Below, piece after piece: positions 1-5,546 of a stretch of DNA of 11,524 nt; position 1 is the first letter of the stretch; every line of letters begins with the position of its first letter. Source of the DNA: Labilithrix luteola. Its GTDB lineage: Bacteria; Myxococcota_A; Polyangia; Polyangiales; Polyangiaceae. Both the position numbers and the translations under genes were made by a program. The notes under the pieces were generated by a model. It was not told the DNA's origin. It was given only the letters and a program-made list of their open reading frames with translations, and did no database searches. The stretch is taken from contig JAMFST010001463.1 of the NCBI GenBank assembly GCA_026225435.1, forward strand, positions 1-11,524, written 5' to 3'.

Positions 1-596
1 ACGTGGTCGAAGCGCACGTCCGCGTCGCGCAGGAGCGGCTCGAGGAGGCGGTCGTAGCCGTCGACCCAGCGGTGCGCGCCGCTGCTGGCGCCGGACCCCG
101 CCTCCTCCGTCGCCAGGGCGCGCGCGCTCATCTGATCGGCCGGAGCCGCGTAGAAGCCCTCGACGTAGTGGCGCAGGTGGGCCGCCTCGTCGGCGCTGAC
201 GGTGCCGGCCTTCTCCGCCAGGGCGATGCTCTCGGCGGCGCTGCGGTCCTCGTCGGGAGCGCTGCCGAGCACGTGATGCGGGTCGAGGGCGCCGCTCGTC
301 TCGGGGGCGAGCTTCCCGTCCGCCACGGCCCAGGAGCCCTCGGTGCAGCTGATCATGCGCGCGGACGCCCGCTGCGCGAGCCAGCGAACCGCGTCGGGAT
401 CCCCGTGGAGGAACTCGGCGCCCAGCTCGACGGCCGCCGGCCAGCCCGCGGGGCGCACCGTGTGCACGCGGCCGAAGGGGCGGTCGCTCGCCTCGAGCAC
501 CACGGAGGACAGTCCACCGCGCGCGAGCATCGAGGCGGCCGCGAGCCCCGCGGCACCCGCGCCGATGACGATGACGTCGAAGGTCGTGTCCTCCAT
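1..596 (-). CDS. FAD-dependent amine oxidase-like protein, N-terminal 198 residues (cut by window edge)
   Basis: The minus-strand frame starts at the ATG at 596 and stays open to the left edge, so the C-terminal part is missing. The N-terminus MEDTTFDVIVIGAGAAGLAA is a dinucleotide-binding Rossmann strand-turn-helix (GAGAAG at residues 12-17), with the ribose-binding acid E35 at the end of strand 2 (VVLEA). It is followed by FGRVHT (41-46), the equivalent of the GGRxxT motif, and ELGAEFLHG (57-65). These are hallmarks of the flavin monoamine oxidase / polyamine oxidase family, which oxidises amines using FAD and O2; substrate specificity cannot be read from this half. No signal peptide is seen, so it is probably cytoplasmic. 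It lies 42 bp downstream of the glycoside hydrolase gene on the same strand. A separate promoter is possible: TACGAG at 604-609, seven nt before the ATG, with no Shine-Dalgarno. Other members of the NAD(P)/FAD superfamily (desaturase-like) are the main alternative. Confidence 0.85.
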   Translation of the reverse strand, partial: MEDTTFDVIVIGAGAAGLAAASMLARGGLSSVVLEASDRPFGRVHTVRPAGWPAAVELGAEFLHGDPDAVRWLAQRASARMISCTEGSWAVADGKLAPETSGALDPHHVLGSAPDEDRSAAESIALAEKAGTVSADEAAHLRHYVEGFYAAPADQMSARALATEEAGSGASSGAHRWVDGYDRLLEPLLRDADVRFDH

Positions 597-603
597 CGCC
601 CGG

Positions 604-609
604 CTCGTA
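604..609 (-). promoter_or_regulatory. possible -10 element of a leaderless start (amine oxidase gene)
   Basis: TACGAG lies 7 nt upstream of the ATG at 596 (context GCGCTACGAG), with no Shine-Dalgarno between. The same GCTACGA core precedes the hslO start at 7633. No -35 is recognisable. This is inference from similarity among starts in this window. Confidence 0.25.
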
Positions 610-638
610 GCGCGTTCCGCGCGGGCGTGTACCAGGAA

Positions 639-2207
639 TCAGTACCGCGAAAGCAGCGTGAGGAGCGCATCACCCGGGACGACGTTGTACGCGGCGTCGC
701 CGTCGGGGGCGCGCACACCGCTCGCGGCCCACTTCCACACGATGAGACCGGCGGCTCCGGCGGCCAGCTGCGCGTCGATCTTGGCGCGCGCGTGGGCCAG
801 GCGGAGCGGGTCGTCGTCGGCCACGCCGAGCTCGCCGGCGAGGATCGGCTTGCCCAGCGCGGTGCACTCGGTGATGTGCGCCTGCACGCTCGCGGGCAAC
901 GCGGTGCCCCCCTGGTAGTCGTGGTACTCGCACAGGTCGATGCCGGGGACGGCGTGGAGCGCCTTCCACTCGTCGCCCCGCGTTCCGCAGCTCGCCGGTG
1001 AGCCACCGACGGTGCCGACGCTGAGCAGGTGGCGGCGATCGCCGGCGTCGCTCTTCACCGCGCTGACCATGTCCGCCGCCCACGTCTGCAACACGGCGGC
1101 GGCATCGTCGGGGCAGGCCGCGCCGTTGGCGTCGCTCGCCTCGTTCATCAGCTGCAGCGCGAGCAGCTGCGACTCGTCGGCATAGCGGCGAGCGAACTCC
1201 TTCACCCAGTCGCGGTAGGGGACGAGCTGACGCCCCTGCGGGTGACGGTAGCCGTCGCGGTACCAGGCGGAGCTCTTCTCGCCCGCGCTGTTGCAGTCGG
1301 CCCACTCGTTCTCCAGCGTGGCGACGACCCGCACGCCGTAGCGCCGCGCCAGCGCGAAGGTCCGGTCGAAGACGCTCCAGTCGCGCTGGTCGCCGGTCTG
1401 CGCCATCTCCTGGAAGAACCAGGCGCGCACCGTGTTGGCGCTGCTGCCGATGGAGCGCAGCGAGCCCTCGAAGCCGTCGTGGTCCACCAGATCGGTCCAG
1501 CAGCCGCCGCGACTGTTTGCATTGTACACATCGAGTCCACGGACGACGAAGGGCTGGCCGTCGACGGCCAGGGCGACGCCGCGCGCGTGTACGTAATCGT
1601 CCCCGGGATCGGCCGAGACGACGAAGCGAACCGCGTGATCGGCGACGGCCGACAGGTCGACACCGCGGTCGCCGAGGATGCGCGCGCCGGCGAACGCGCG
1701 GACGCGGTGCTCGCCGGGCGCGACGGCGAGATCGAACGAGCCCCGCGCGGCGTTGCCGCCGAAGACGGCGCGGCCGTCGGCGTCGTAGACCTCGATCCAG
1801 GCGAACGCGACGGGGCTGCCGTCGGCGTAGCGCACGTCGACGTGGAGGTTCTCGGCGGCGCCCCCCTCGGCCAGGCGCACGTCCCGGTCGACCGCGACGT
1901 CGACCGTGCGCGGAGGAAACGCGGTGGCGCCGTCGAAGGCACGAAGGAGGTAGGAGCCGGGCGGCAGCGCGCGAGTGAAGGTTCCGTCCTCGGCGTGCCC
2001 GGCGAAGAGCGGGTGCCCGTCGGCGCGGGTGATCTCGAGCCAGGCCCAGCGAACCGGGGTGCCGTCGTCGTGGACCACCTCGACCGAGAGGTGGCGGTCG
2101 ACGGTCACCGGCTCACCGCGGAGCGCGCCTCCGCTGCATCCGGCCGCGCCGACGGCGAGTCCAGCTGCGACGAGCGCGTGGACCGCGTGCCGGTGCCGGC
2201 GAGGCAT
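639..2207 (-). CDS. lipoprotein glycoside hydrolase, GH5-like (cellulase/mannanase fold), with two tandem N-terminal beta domains
   Basis: A 522-residue secreted lipoprotein: basic n-region, hydrophobic core and lipobox AAGC ending at C24. Two homologous beta-sandwich-like segments follow, at residues about 39-92 and 119-172. Both read V-x-V-x-x-x-DG(T/S)PV-x-x-AW(L/I)E and end PG(S/E)-x-x-x-RAF-x-G, like PEGA or carboxypeptidase-regulatory domains. The catalytic part (about 205-522) resembles the GH5/clan-A TIM barrel: R261 in the VRAW strand, acid/base E356 in LQLMNEAS, EYHDY at 427-431, nucleophile E459 in ILAGELG, and W491 in IVWKW. GH5 enzymes hydrolyse beta-1,4-glucans or mannans with retention. 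The substrate here is unknown, and self-polysaccharide processing is as likely as scavenging. The start at 2207 fits the signal peptide. The gene diverges from a glycosyltransferase 26 bp away, and the amine oxidase gene follows 42 bp downstream. Confidence 0.82.
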   Translation of the reverse strand: MPRRHRHAVHALVAAGLAVGAAGCSGGALRGEPVTVDRHLSVEVVHDDGTPVRWAWLEITRADGHPLFAGHAEDGTFTRALPPGSYLLRAFDGATAFPPRTVDVAVDRDVRLAEGGAAENLHVDVRYADGSPVAFAWIEVYDADGRAVFGGNAARGSFDLAVAPGEHRVRAFAGARILGDRGVDLSAVADHAVRFVVSADPGDDYVHARGVALAVDGQPFVVRGLDVYNANSRGGCWTDLVDHDGFEGSLRSIGSSANTVRAWFFQEMAQTGDQRDWSVFDRTFALARRYGVRVVATLENEWADCNSAGEKSSAWYRDGYRHPQGRQLVPYRDWVKEFARRYADESQLLALQLMNEASDANGAACPDDAAAVLQTWAADMVSAVKSDAGDRRHLLSVGTVGGSPASCGTRGDEWKALHAVPGIDLCEYHDYQGGTALPASVQAHITECTALGKPILAGELGVADDDPLRLAHARAKIDAQLAAGAAGLIVWKWAASGVRAPDGDAAYNVVPGDALLTLLSRY

Positions 2208-2233
2208 GCCGGTGAACCTACCACGCGACGTCC
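2208..2233. promoter_or_regulatory. 26-bp divergent promoter gap between GH5-like lipoprotein and GT2 genes
   Basis: The two start codons point away from each other across only 26 bp. On the minus strand TAGGTT (2215-2220, extended as TGGTAGGTT) stands 7 nt before the lipoprotein ATG. On the plus strand the overlapping TACCAC (2219-2224) stands 9 nt before the GT2 ATG. Neither start has a Shine-Dalgarno. Any -35 elements would have to lie inside the opposing genes. Overlapping back-to-back -10 elements are inference from position and similarity to other starts here. Confidence 0.3.
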
Positions 2234-2986
2234 ATGGTATGGGGCCGCGTGCGGATCGCGGTCCTCCTGCCCACGTTCAACGAGCCGGCGCTCGCTGCGA
2301 CGCTCGCGAGCATCCGCGATCAGGTGGCCGTCGAGCCCACCTTCGACGTGACGGTCTTCGTCGTCGACGACGGGAGCCGTGTGCCGGTGCGCCGCGACGC
2401 GCTCGAGGAGCTCCTCCGTGCGGATCGGCCCGGCCGCTTCGCGCTGGTGCTGGCGCGCCACCGGGTGAACCTCGGCCAGGGGGCGGCGCTGGAGACGGCG
2501 CGGCGGCTTTCGCTGGCGCACGCGCGGCCGGCCACCCCCTTCGACGCCTACGTGACCATGGACGCCGACGGGCAGCACCGCGCCGCCGATCTCGCCGCGC
2601 TGGTCGGCCCCCTCGCCTCCGGAGCCGACGTGGTCTTCGGCAATCGCTTCACCGGCGGCACCGAGATCCCCCGGGTGCGCGCGCTCGTCCTGCGCGCCGC
2701 GCGGCTGCTCGAGTGGGCGCTCACCGGTCTGCGCCTGGGGGACGCGCACAACGGGTTTCGCGCCTTCGACGAGCGCGGCATCCGCGCGGTGCAGATGCAC
2801 CAGCGGGGGATGGCGCACGCCACCGAGATCCGCCAGGAGGTCGCGCGCGCGGGCCTGGTGGTGGCCGAGGCGCCGGTGCGCGTGCACTACGACGAGGCGA
2901 GCCTCGCCAAGGGGCAGCGCTCCTGGGGCGCGCTCGCCATCCTCCGGGACATCCTGTACAAATATCTCTTCGCCGGGGTCTCGTGA
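2234..2986 (+). CDS. GT2 family glycosyltransferase (polyprenyl-phosphate sugar synthase-like)
   Basis: A 250-residue GT-A fold glycosyltransferase. It shows the N-terminal strand RIAVLLPTFNE (7-17), VVDDGS (43-48), NLGQGAALETA (79-89), the metal-binding DADGQH (110-115), GNRF..GG (136-142) and DAHNGFRAF (170-178), in the order found in DPM1/DPG-synthase-type GT2 enzymes. These transfer a sugar from a nucleotide donor to polyprenyl phosphate at the inner membrane face. It lacks C-terminal membrane helices, and the overlapping downstream DUF2304 gene may supply the membrane anchor. The stop overlaps the next gene's GTG by 4 bp, implying translational coupling. An alternative GTG start at 2249 (five residues shorter) begins right at the first beta strand and cannot be excluded. 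The acceptor and sugar are unknown. Confidence 0.9.
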   Translation: MVWGRVRIAVLLPTFNEPALAATLASIRDQVAVEPTFDVTVFVVDDGSRVPVRRDALEELLRADRPGRFALVLARHRVNLGQGAALETARRLSLAHARPATPFDAYVTMDADGQHRAADLAALVGPLASGADVVFGNRFTGGTEIPRVRALVLRAARLLEWALTGLRLGDAHNGFRAFDERGIRAVQMHQRGMAHATEIRQEVARAGLVVAEAPVRVHYDEASLAKGQRSWGALAILRDILYKYLFAGVS

Positions 2987-3444
2987 CCGCCGCGGGGTAC
3001 GCGCTCCTCGCGCTGGTGGTCGGTCTCTTCCTCTTCGATCTGGCCACGCTGGGTACGCGGGCGCGGCGCCTCCTGATCGTCGAGGGGCTGCTCTTCGCGG
3101 TGGGCGGCTTCTTCATCGCCTCTCCCGACAGCGCCACCTGGCTGGCGCACCAGGTCGGCATCGGGCGCGGCGTCGACTTCGTCCTTTATCCGGTGGTCAT
3201 CTGGCTGGTGCGCGAGTCGCTGGTGAACCGCCACCACCGCTGGGCCGAGCGCGAGCGACTGTCCGAGCTGGTGCGCACCGTGGCCATCGACCGCGCCGTG
3301 AGCCTCCCATCAGGGTCCGAGCCCGGAAGCTTCACATCAGGGTCCGAGCCCGGACCCGGCGACGGTGTTCACGGCAACGGCGACAGCGCGGGCGACCCGG
3401 CCGACGCGCAGTCTTCCGGCAGCTCGACCTCGCGCACGGCGTAG
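2983..3444 (+). CDS. DUF2304-type small membrane protein with a low-complexity C-terminal tail
   Basis: The gene starts at a GTG that overlaps the GT2 stop (GTGA) and encodes 153 residues. Two hydrophobic segments occupy residues about 4-22 and 29-46. An amphipathic third follows (GRGVDFVLYPVVIWLVRESL), then a basic coil ending about residue 107 (RERLSELVRTVAI). This layout matches the DUF2304 family, whose members are often encoded beside GT2 polyprenol-phosphate glycosyltransferases and probably assist them at the membrane. Family members are typically about 110-130 residues. The last 45 or so residues here are Gly/Ser/Pro/Asp-rich, contain a duplicated SGSEPG, and are encoded by a tandem DNA repeat plus sequence antisense to the convergent GT-C gene. 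The tail probably arose by read-through into intergenic sequence. No other start fits the coupling as well. Confidence 0.78.
   Translation: MTAAGYALLALVVGLFLFDLATLGTRARRLLIVEGLLFAVGGFFIASPDSATWLAHQVGIGRGVDFVLYPVVIWLVRESLVNRHHRWAERERLSELVRTVAIDRAVSLPSGSEPGSFTSGSEPGPGDGVHGNGDSAGDPADAQSSGSSTSRTA
3308..3354. repeat. 27-bp-period tandem direct repeat (two 20-bp copies)
   Basis: CATCAGGGTCCGAGCCCGGA occurs at 3308-3327 and again, identical, at 3335-3354. The period of 27 bp equals nine codons. The copies lie in the tail of the DUF2304 gene and create the repeated peptide SGSEPG. An 8-bp palindrome (GAAGCTTC, 3326-3333) sits between them. Confidence 0.9.
3340..3357 (-). terminator. hairpin just beyond the GT-C stop, possible terminator
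   Basis: GGGTCCG-AGCC-CGGACCC forms a perfect 7-bp GC-rich stem with a 4-nt loop. It lies 11 bp past the stop codon of the minus-strand GT-C gene and uses the second copy of the tandem repeat. On the minus strand it is followed by TGATGTG, not by a T tract, so intrinsic termination is uncertain. On the plus strand it lies inside the DUF2304 coding sequence. Confidence 0.4.
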
Positions 3445-4817
3445 CGCCGAGGCGGGTGAAAGGGCGCGGCGTAGAGCGCCGTCCACGGGGGGCGCGCGAC
3501 GCAGATCGTCGAGCCATCGGCGGCGCCCTCGAGGACCGCCGGGTCCACGTGGTCGCGCACCAGCGCTTCGAACGGATAGCGCTGCGGCGTCACGTGCCAG
3601 CCGCGCGTGCTCGCCAGCACAACGGCGACGAAGCCGGTGGCCACCAGCGCGGCGCCGAGCTCCAGCCGCAGATCGCCCGTCGACGCGAGCCGGGCCACCA
3701 GTCCGACGTTGGCCAGCACGAGCACCAGCATCCACACCAGGTAGTAGCGGAGCTCGTGGGACTGCGGCATCAGCGAGCAGACGAGCGACAGAGCGAGCAC
3801 GCCGCCCACCACTGCGCGCCCGAGCGGACGAGTCTCCGCGTGACGCCACGCACGCCAGGCGAGCAGAACGAGCGCGAGCAGGTTCACCGCCACGTAGGCG
3901 CCGAAGAAGCCGCCCATGCGGTTGCCGCGCGAGTCCGGCGGCATGTACTGGTCGATGGTCCAGCGCCGCGACTCCTCGAGCGGCTGGATGCCCACCTCGG
4001 CCAGCGAGACGAGCCAGCGCCACGGCCGCGGCGCGTGCTCGAGGTACGGCGGGCTCGAGTCGTACGGCTCCTCGGCGAAGGGGAGCTCGTGGCCGGCGAC
4101 GTGCAGCGCCACCGGGTAGGCCGGGTTGTGGTGCACGATCAGGTTCTTCAGCGGCGAGGCGAAGATCAGCGGCAGCGCGAGCACGACCGCCGCGAGCTTC
4201 CCCCACGAGCGGCGCACGGAGAAGGCGACCACCGCCAGCGACGCCAGCACCAGCGGCTCGAGCTGCAGCCGCATGTTGCCGGTGAGGATGGCCGCCCCGA
4301 GGACGACCGCCAGGGCGCGCCGGCTCGGAGGCGACGGCGAGGCAGCCGCGCGCATCGCCTCGAGCACCACCAGGGCGAGCGCCGCGTTGGCTGGCAGATC
4401 GATGTAACAGGCGGTCGCGTGGATCTGCACCAGCGGCACCGCCAGGAGCGCCAGCGTCGTCAGGTACCAGGGGGCGCCGAGACGCAGCCGCGCGTAGGCC
4501 ACCAGCGACAGGAGCGCGGCGAAGGCGACGAAGTTCGCCGCCTCGGGTCGCCCGCTGACCTTCCAGGCGAGCCCCTGCAGCGCCTCGGCGAGCAGCGGAT
4601 ACCCCTGGTAGCGCGCCTCGTCGAGCGGGGTAAGAATGTACGCGCTGGCCGGGAGGATCCCCCAGATGCGGCCGGCGAACGGCAGGTGGTAGTACCAGAC
4701 GTCCCACGGCCAGGAGACGTCGAGCGCCGCCTTGGCCGCCATTCCCAGGAGGAGCGCCGCGGCGCCGAGAGCGAAGATCGCCCGCGCCGCCTGCGCCGCC
4801 CACCGCGGCCGGTTCAC
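3369..4817 (-). CDS. polytopic membrane protein, probable GT-C family glycosyltransferase
   Basis: The gene begins with a GTG that overlaps the SET-gene stop (GTGA) and encodes 482 residues. I count roughly nine to eleven hydrophobic segments. The first (residues about 13-32) is followed by a short exoplasmic loop containing WDVWYYHLPFA (38-48), with an acidic residue (D39) before an aromatic/His/Pro motif. GT-C transferases carry their catalytic Asp in this position. Further segments include SLLVAYA, YLTTLALLAVPLV, a long loop with HHNPAYP and YLEHAPRPW, and NLLALVLLAW. The C-terminal about 80 residues are soluble and probably extracytoplasmic. GT-C enzymes transfer sugars from polyprenyl-phosphate donors, which fits the neighbouring GT2/DUF2304 pair. 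The reading frame stays open upstream through the whole SET gene, but that part has shadow-like Arg-rich composition. The 3' end overlaps the DUF2304 gene antisense by 76 bp. A non-enzymatic membrane protein is the alternative. Confidence 0.75.
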   Translation of the reverse strand: MNRPRWAAQAARAIFALGAAALLLGMAAKAALDVSWPWDVWYYHLPFAGRIWGILPASAYILTPLDEARYQGYPLLAEALQGLAWKVSGRPEAANFVAFAALLSLVAYARLRLGAPWYLTTLALLAVPLVQIHATACYIDLPANAALALVVLEAMRAAASPSPPSRRALAVVLGAAILTGNMRLQLEPLVLASLAVVAFSVRRSWGKLAAVVLALPLIFASPLKNLIVHHNPAYPVALHVAGHELPFAEEPYDSSPPYLEHAPRPWRWLVSLAEVGIQPLEESRRWTIDQYMPPDSRGNRMGGFFGAYVAVNLLALVLLAWRAWRHAETRPLGRAVVGGVLALSLVCSLMPQSHELRYYLVWMLVLVLANVGLVARLASTGDLRLELGAALVATGFVAVVLASTRGWHVTPQRYPFEALVRDHVDPAVLEGAADGSTICVARPPWTALYAAPFHPPRRYAVREVELPEDCASAGSPALSPLP

Positions 4818-5395
4818 GCCCCGCGCTTCTTCGCGCCGGTCGTCTTCTTCTTGCTGGCGCTCTTGCCGGAGGTCTTGCCGACCGTCTTGTCCGCGGTCTT
4901 CTTCTTGGCCGCCTTCTTGGCGGTCTTCTTCTTCGCCGGGCGGCGCGGGGCGAGGATGGTGCCGCGGCAGCGACGCGAGCCGCAGTGGCAGGCGTACATG
5001 GCCCGGGTCTCGTCGTCGATCGGCCCCTGGACGTTGTACTTGTAGTCGTAGACGAGCTCGGTCCCCTTCTCGATGTCCTTCTTGGCGTCGATGAAGATGC
5101 GGCTGCCCTCCATCACCGCCTCGCAGTTCGGGTCGCAGGAGTGGTTGATGTACTTCGCGTCGCCGCTGCCGCGCGGGCCGGCGTCGATGCACATCCCGCC
5201 CTCGATCTCGAAGAGGAAGGTGTGGTGCCGCTTCATGGCGGCGTCGTCGTAGCGGCGCTCCGACTCCTCGGCGGTGATGATCTCGCCGAGGTACTCGGTG
5301 ATGCGCTTTCCCGCGGGGATGGCCTTGAGAGCGAACGCCCCCTTGCCCTGGATCGTGGACTTGCGAATCTCGTAGAGCGGCGCTGTCTTGGGCAT
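4814..5395 (-). CDS. SET-domain lysine methyltransferase with post-SET zinc motif and histone-H1-like tail
   Basis: 193 residues from MPKTAPLYEIRK. The SET core spans about residues 8-121: QGKGAFA (16-22), GEIIT (37-41), NHSCDPNC (84-91, SAM/knot motif) and the catalytic-tyrosine strand LVYDYKY (114-120). CHCGSRRCRG (136-145) is a CxCx4C post-SET motif which, with C87, can hold a zinc ion as in eukaryotic histone methyltransferases. Residues 153-193 are a Lys/Ala/Thr-rich tail (KKKTAKKAAKK and similar), like histone H1 C-termini or bacterial HU/H1-like proteins, so it probably binds DNA. The family transfers methyl groups from SAM to protein lysines; the substrate here is unknown. An in-frame ATG at 5479 would add 28 residues, but the domain begins right after the 5395 start. 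It is coupled to the GT-C gene by a 4-bp overlap, which is an odd partner functionally. Confidence 0.88.
   Translation of the reverse strand: MPKTAPLYEIRKSTIQGKGAFALKAIPAGKRITEYLGEIITAEESERRYDDAAMKRHHTFLFEIEGGMCIDAGPRGSGDAKYINHSCDPNCEAVMEGSRIFIDAKKDIEKGTELVYDYKYNVQGPIDDETRAMYACHCGSRRCRGTILAPRRPAKKKTAKKAAKKKTADKTVGKTSGKSASKKKTTGAKKRGA
4817..4939 (-). repeat. low-complexity AAG-rich tract encoding the lysine tail of the SET protein
   Basis: On the plus strand the tract reads as repeated CTTCTT/CTTGGC/GTCTTC units. It codes for residues 153-193, dominated by Lys (AAG), Ala and Thr. Such tracts are prone to length change between strains. Confidence 0.7.
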
Positions 5396-5546
5396 CGAGG
5401 AACGCGGGTCTAGCCGGTCCGGCGTGAACCGCCAAGCGCGCTCGCACCGAGGTGGCGCGACTGGATGCCCCGCCGCCATGTTTCGTCGACCTGGGCAAGC
5501 GGCGATCCGGTTGCACGAGCCGTCCTACCTCCTAGAGTTGCAAGCG
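5396..5546. promoter_or_regulatory. 151-bp divergent intergenic region (SET gene / Cys-rich lipoprotein)
   Basis: The gap between divergent starts should hold promoters for both. On the plus strand TTGCAC (5511-5516), a 16-nt spacer and TAGAGT (5533-5538) form a weak sigma-70-like pair, with TAGAGT ending 8 nt before the lipoprotein ATG. On the minus strand TAGACC (5407-5412) lies 11 nt before the SET ATG. Also on the minus strand, AGGAGGT (about 5526-5532) stands ten nt before a GTG at 5516 that opens a long frame over the SET gene. I judge that frame a shadow. No strong operator palindrome was seen. Confidence 0.35.

Noticed and set aside
1975..2982. Plus-strand frame open upstream of the DUF2304 GTG
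   Set aside because: It is antisense to the GH5 gene and then out of frame with the GT2 gene, with very Arg/Ala-rich translation. Only the part from 2983 shows membrane segments and a family match.
5396..5479. Longer SET-protein start at 5479
   Set aside because: The extra 28 residues have no domain or signal features, and no Shine-Dalgarno precedes that ATG. The 5395 start begins just before the SET fold.
4818..5516. Reading frame of the GT-C gene continues open upstream through the entire SET gene, with a GTG at 5516 preceded by AGGAGGT
   Set aside because: The translated stretch is Arg/Gln/Asp-rich without domain features and simply shadows the SET gene in another frame. The GTG at 4817 overlapping the SET stop is the natural start. 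The Shine-Dalgarno-like site is noted but could be chance.
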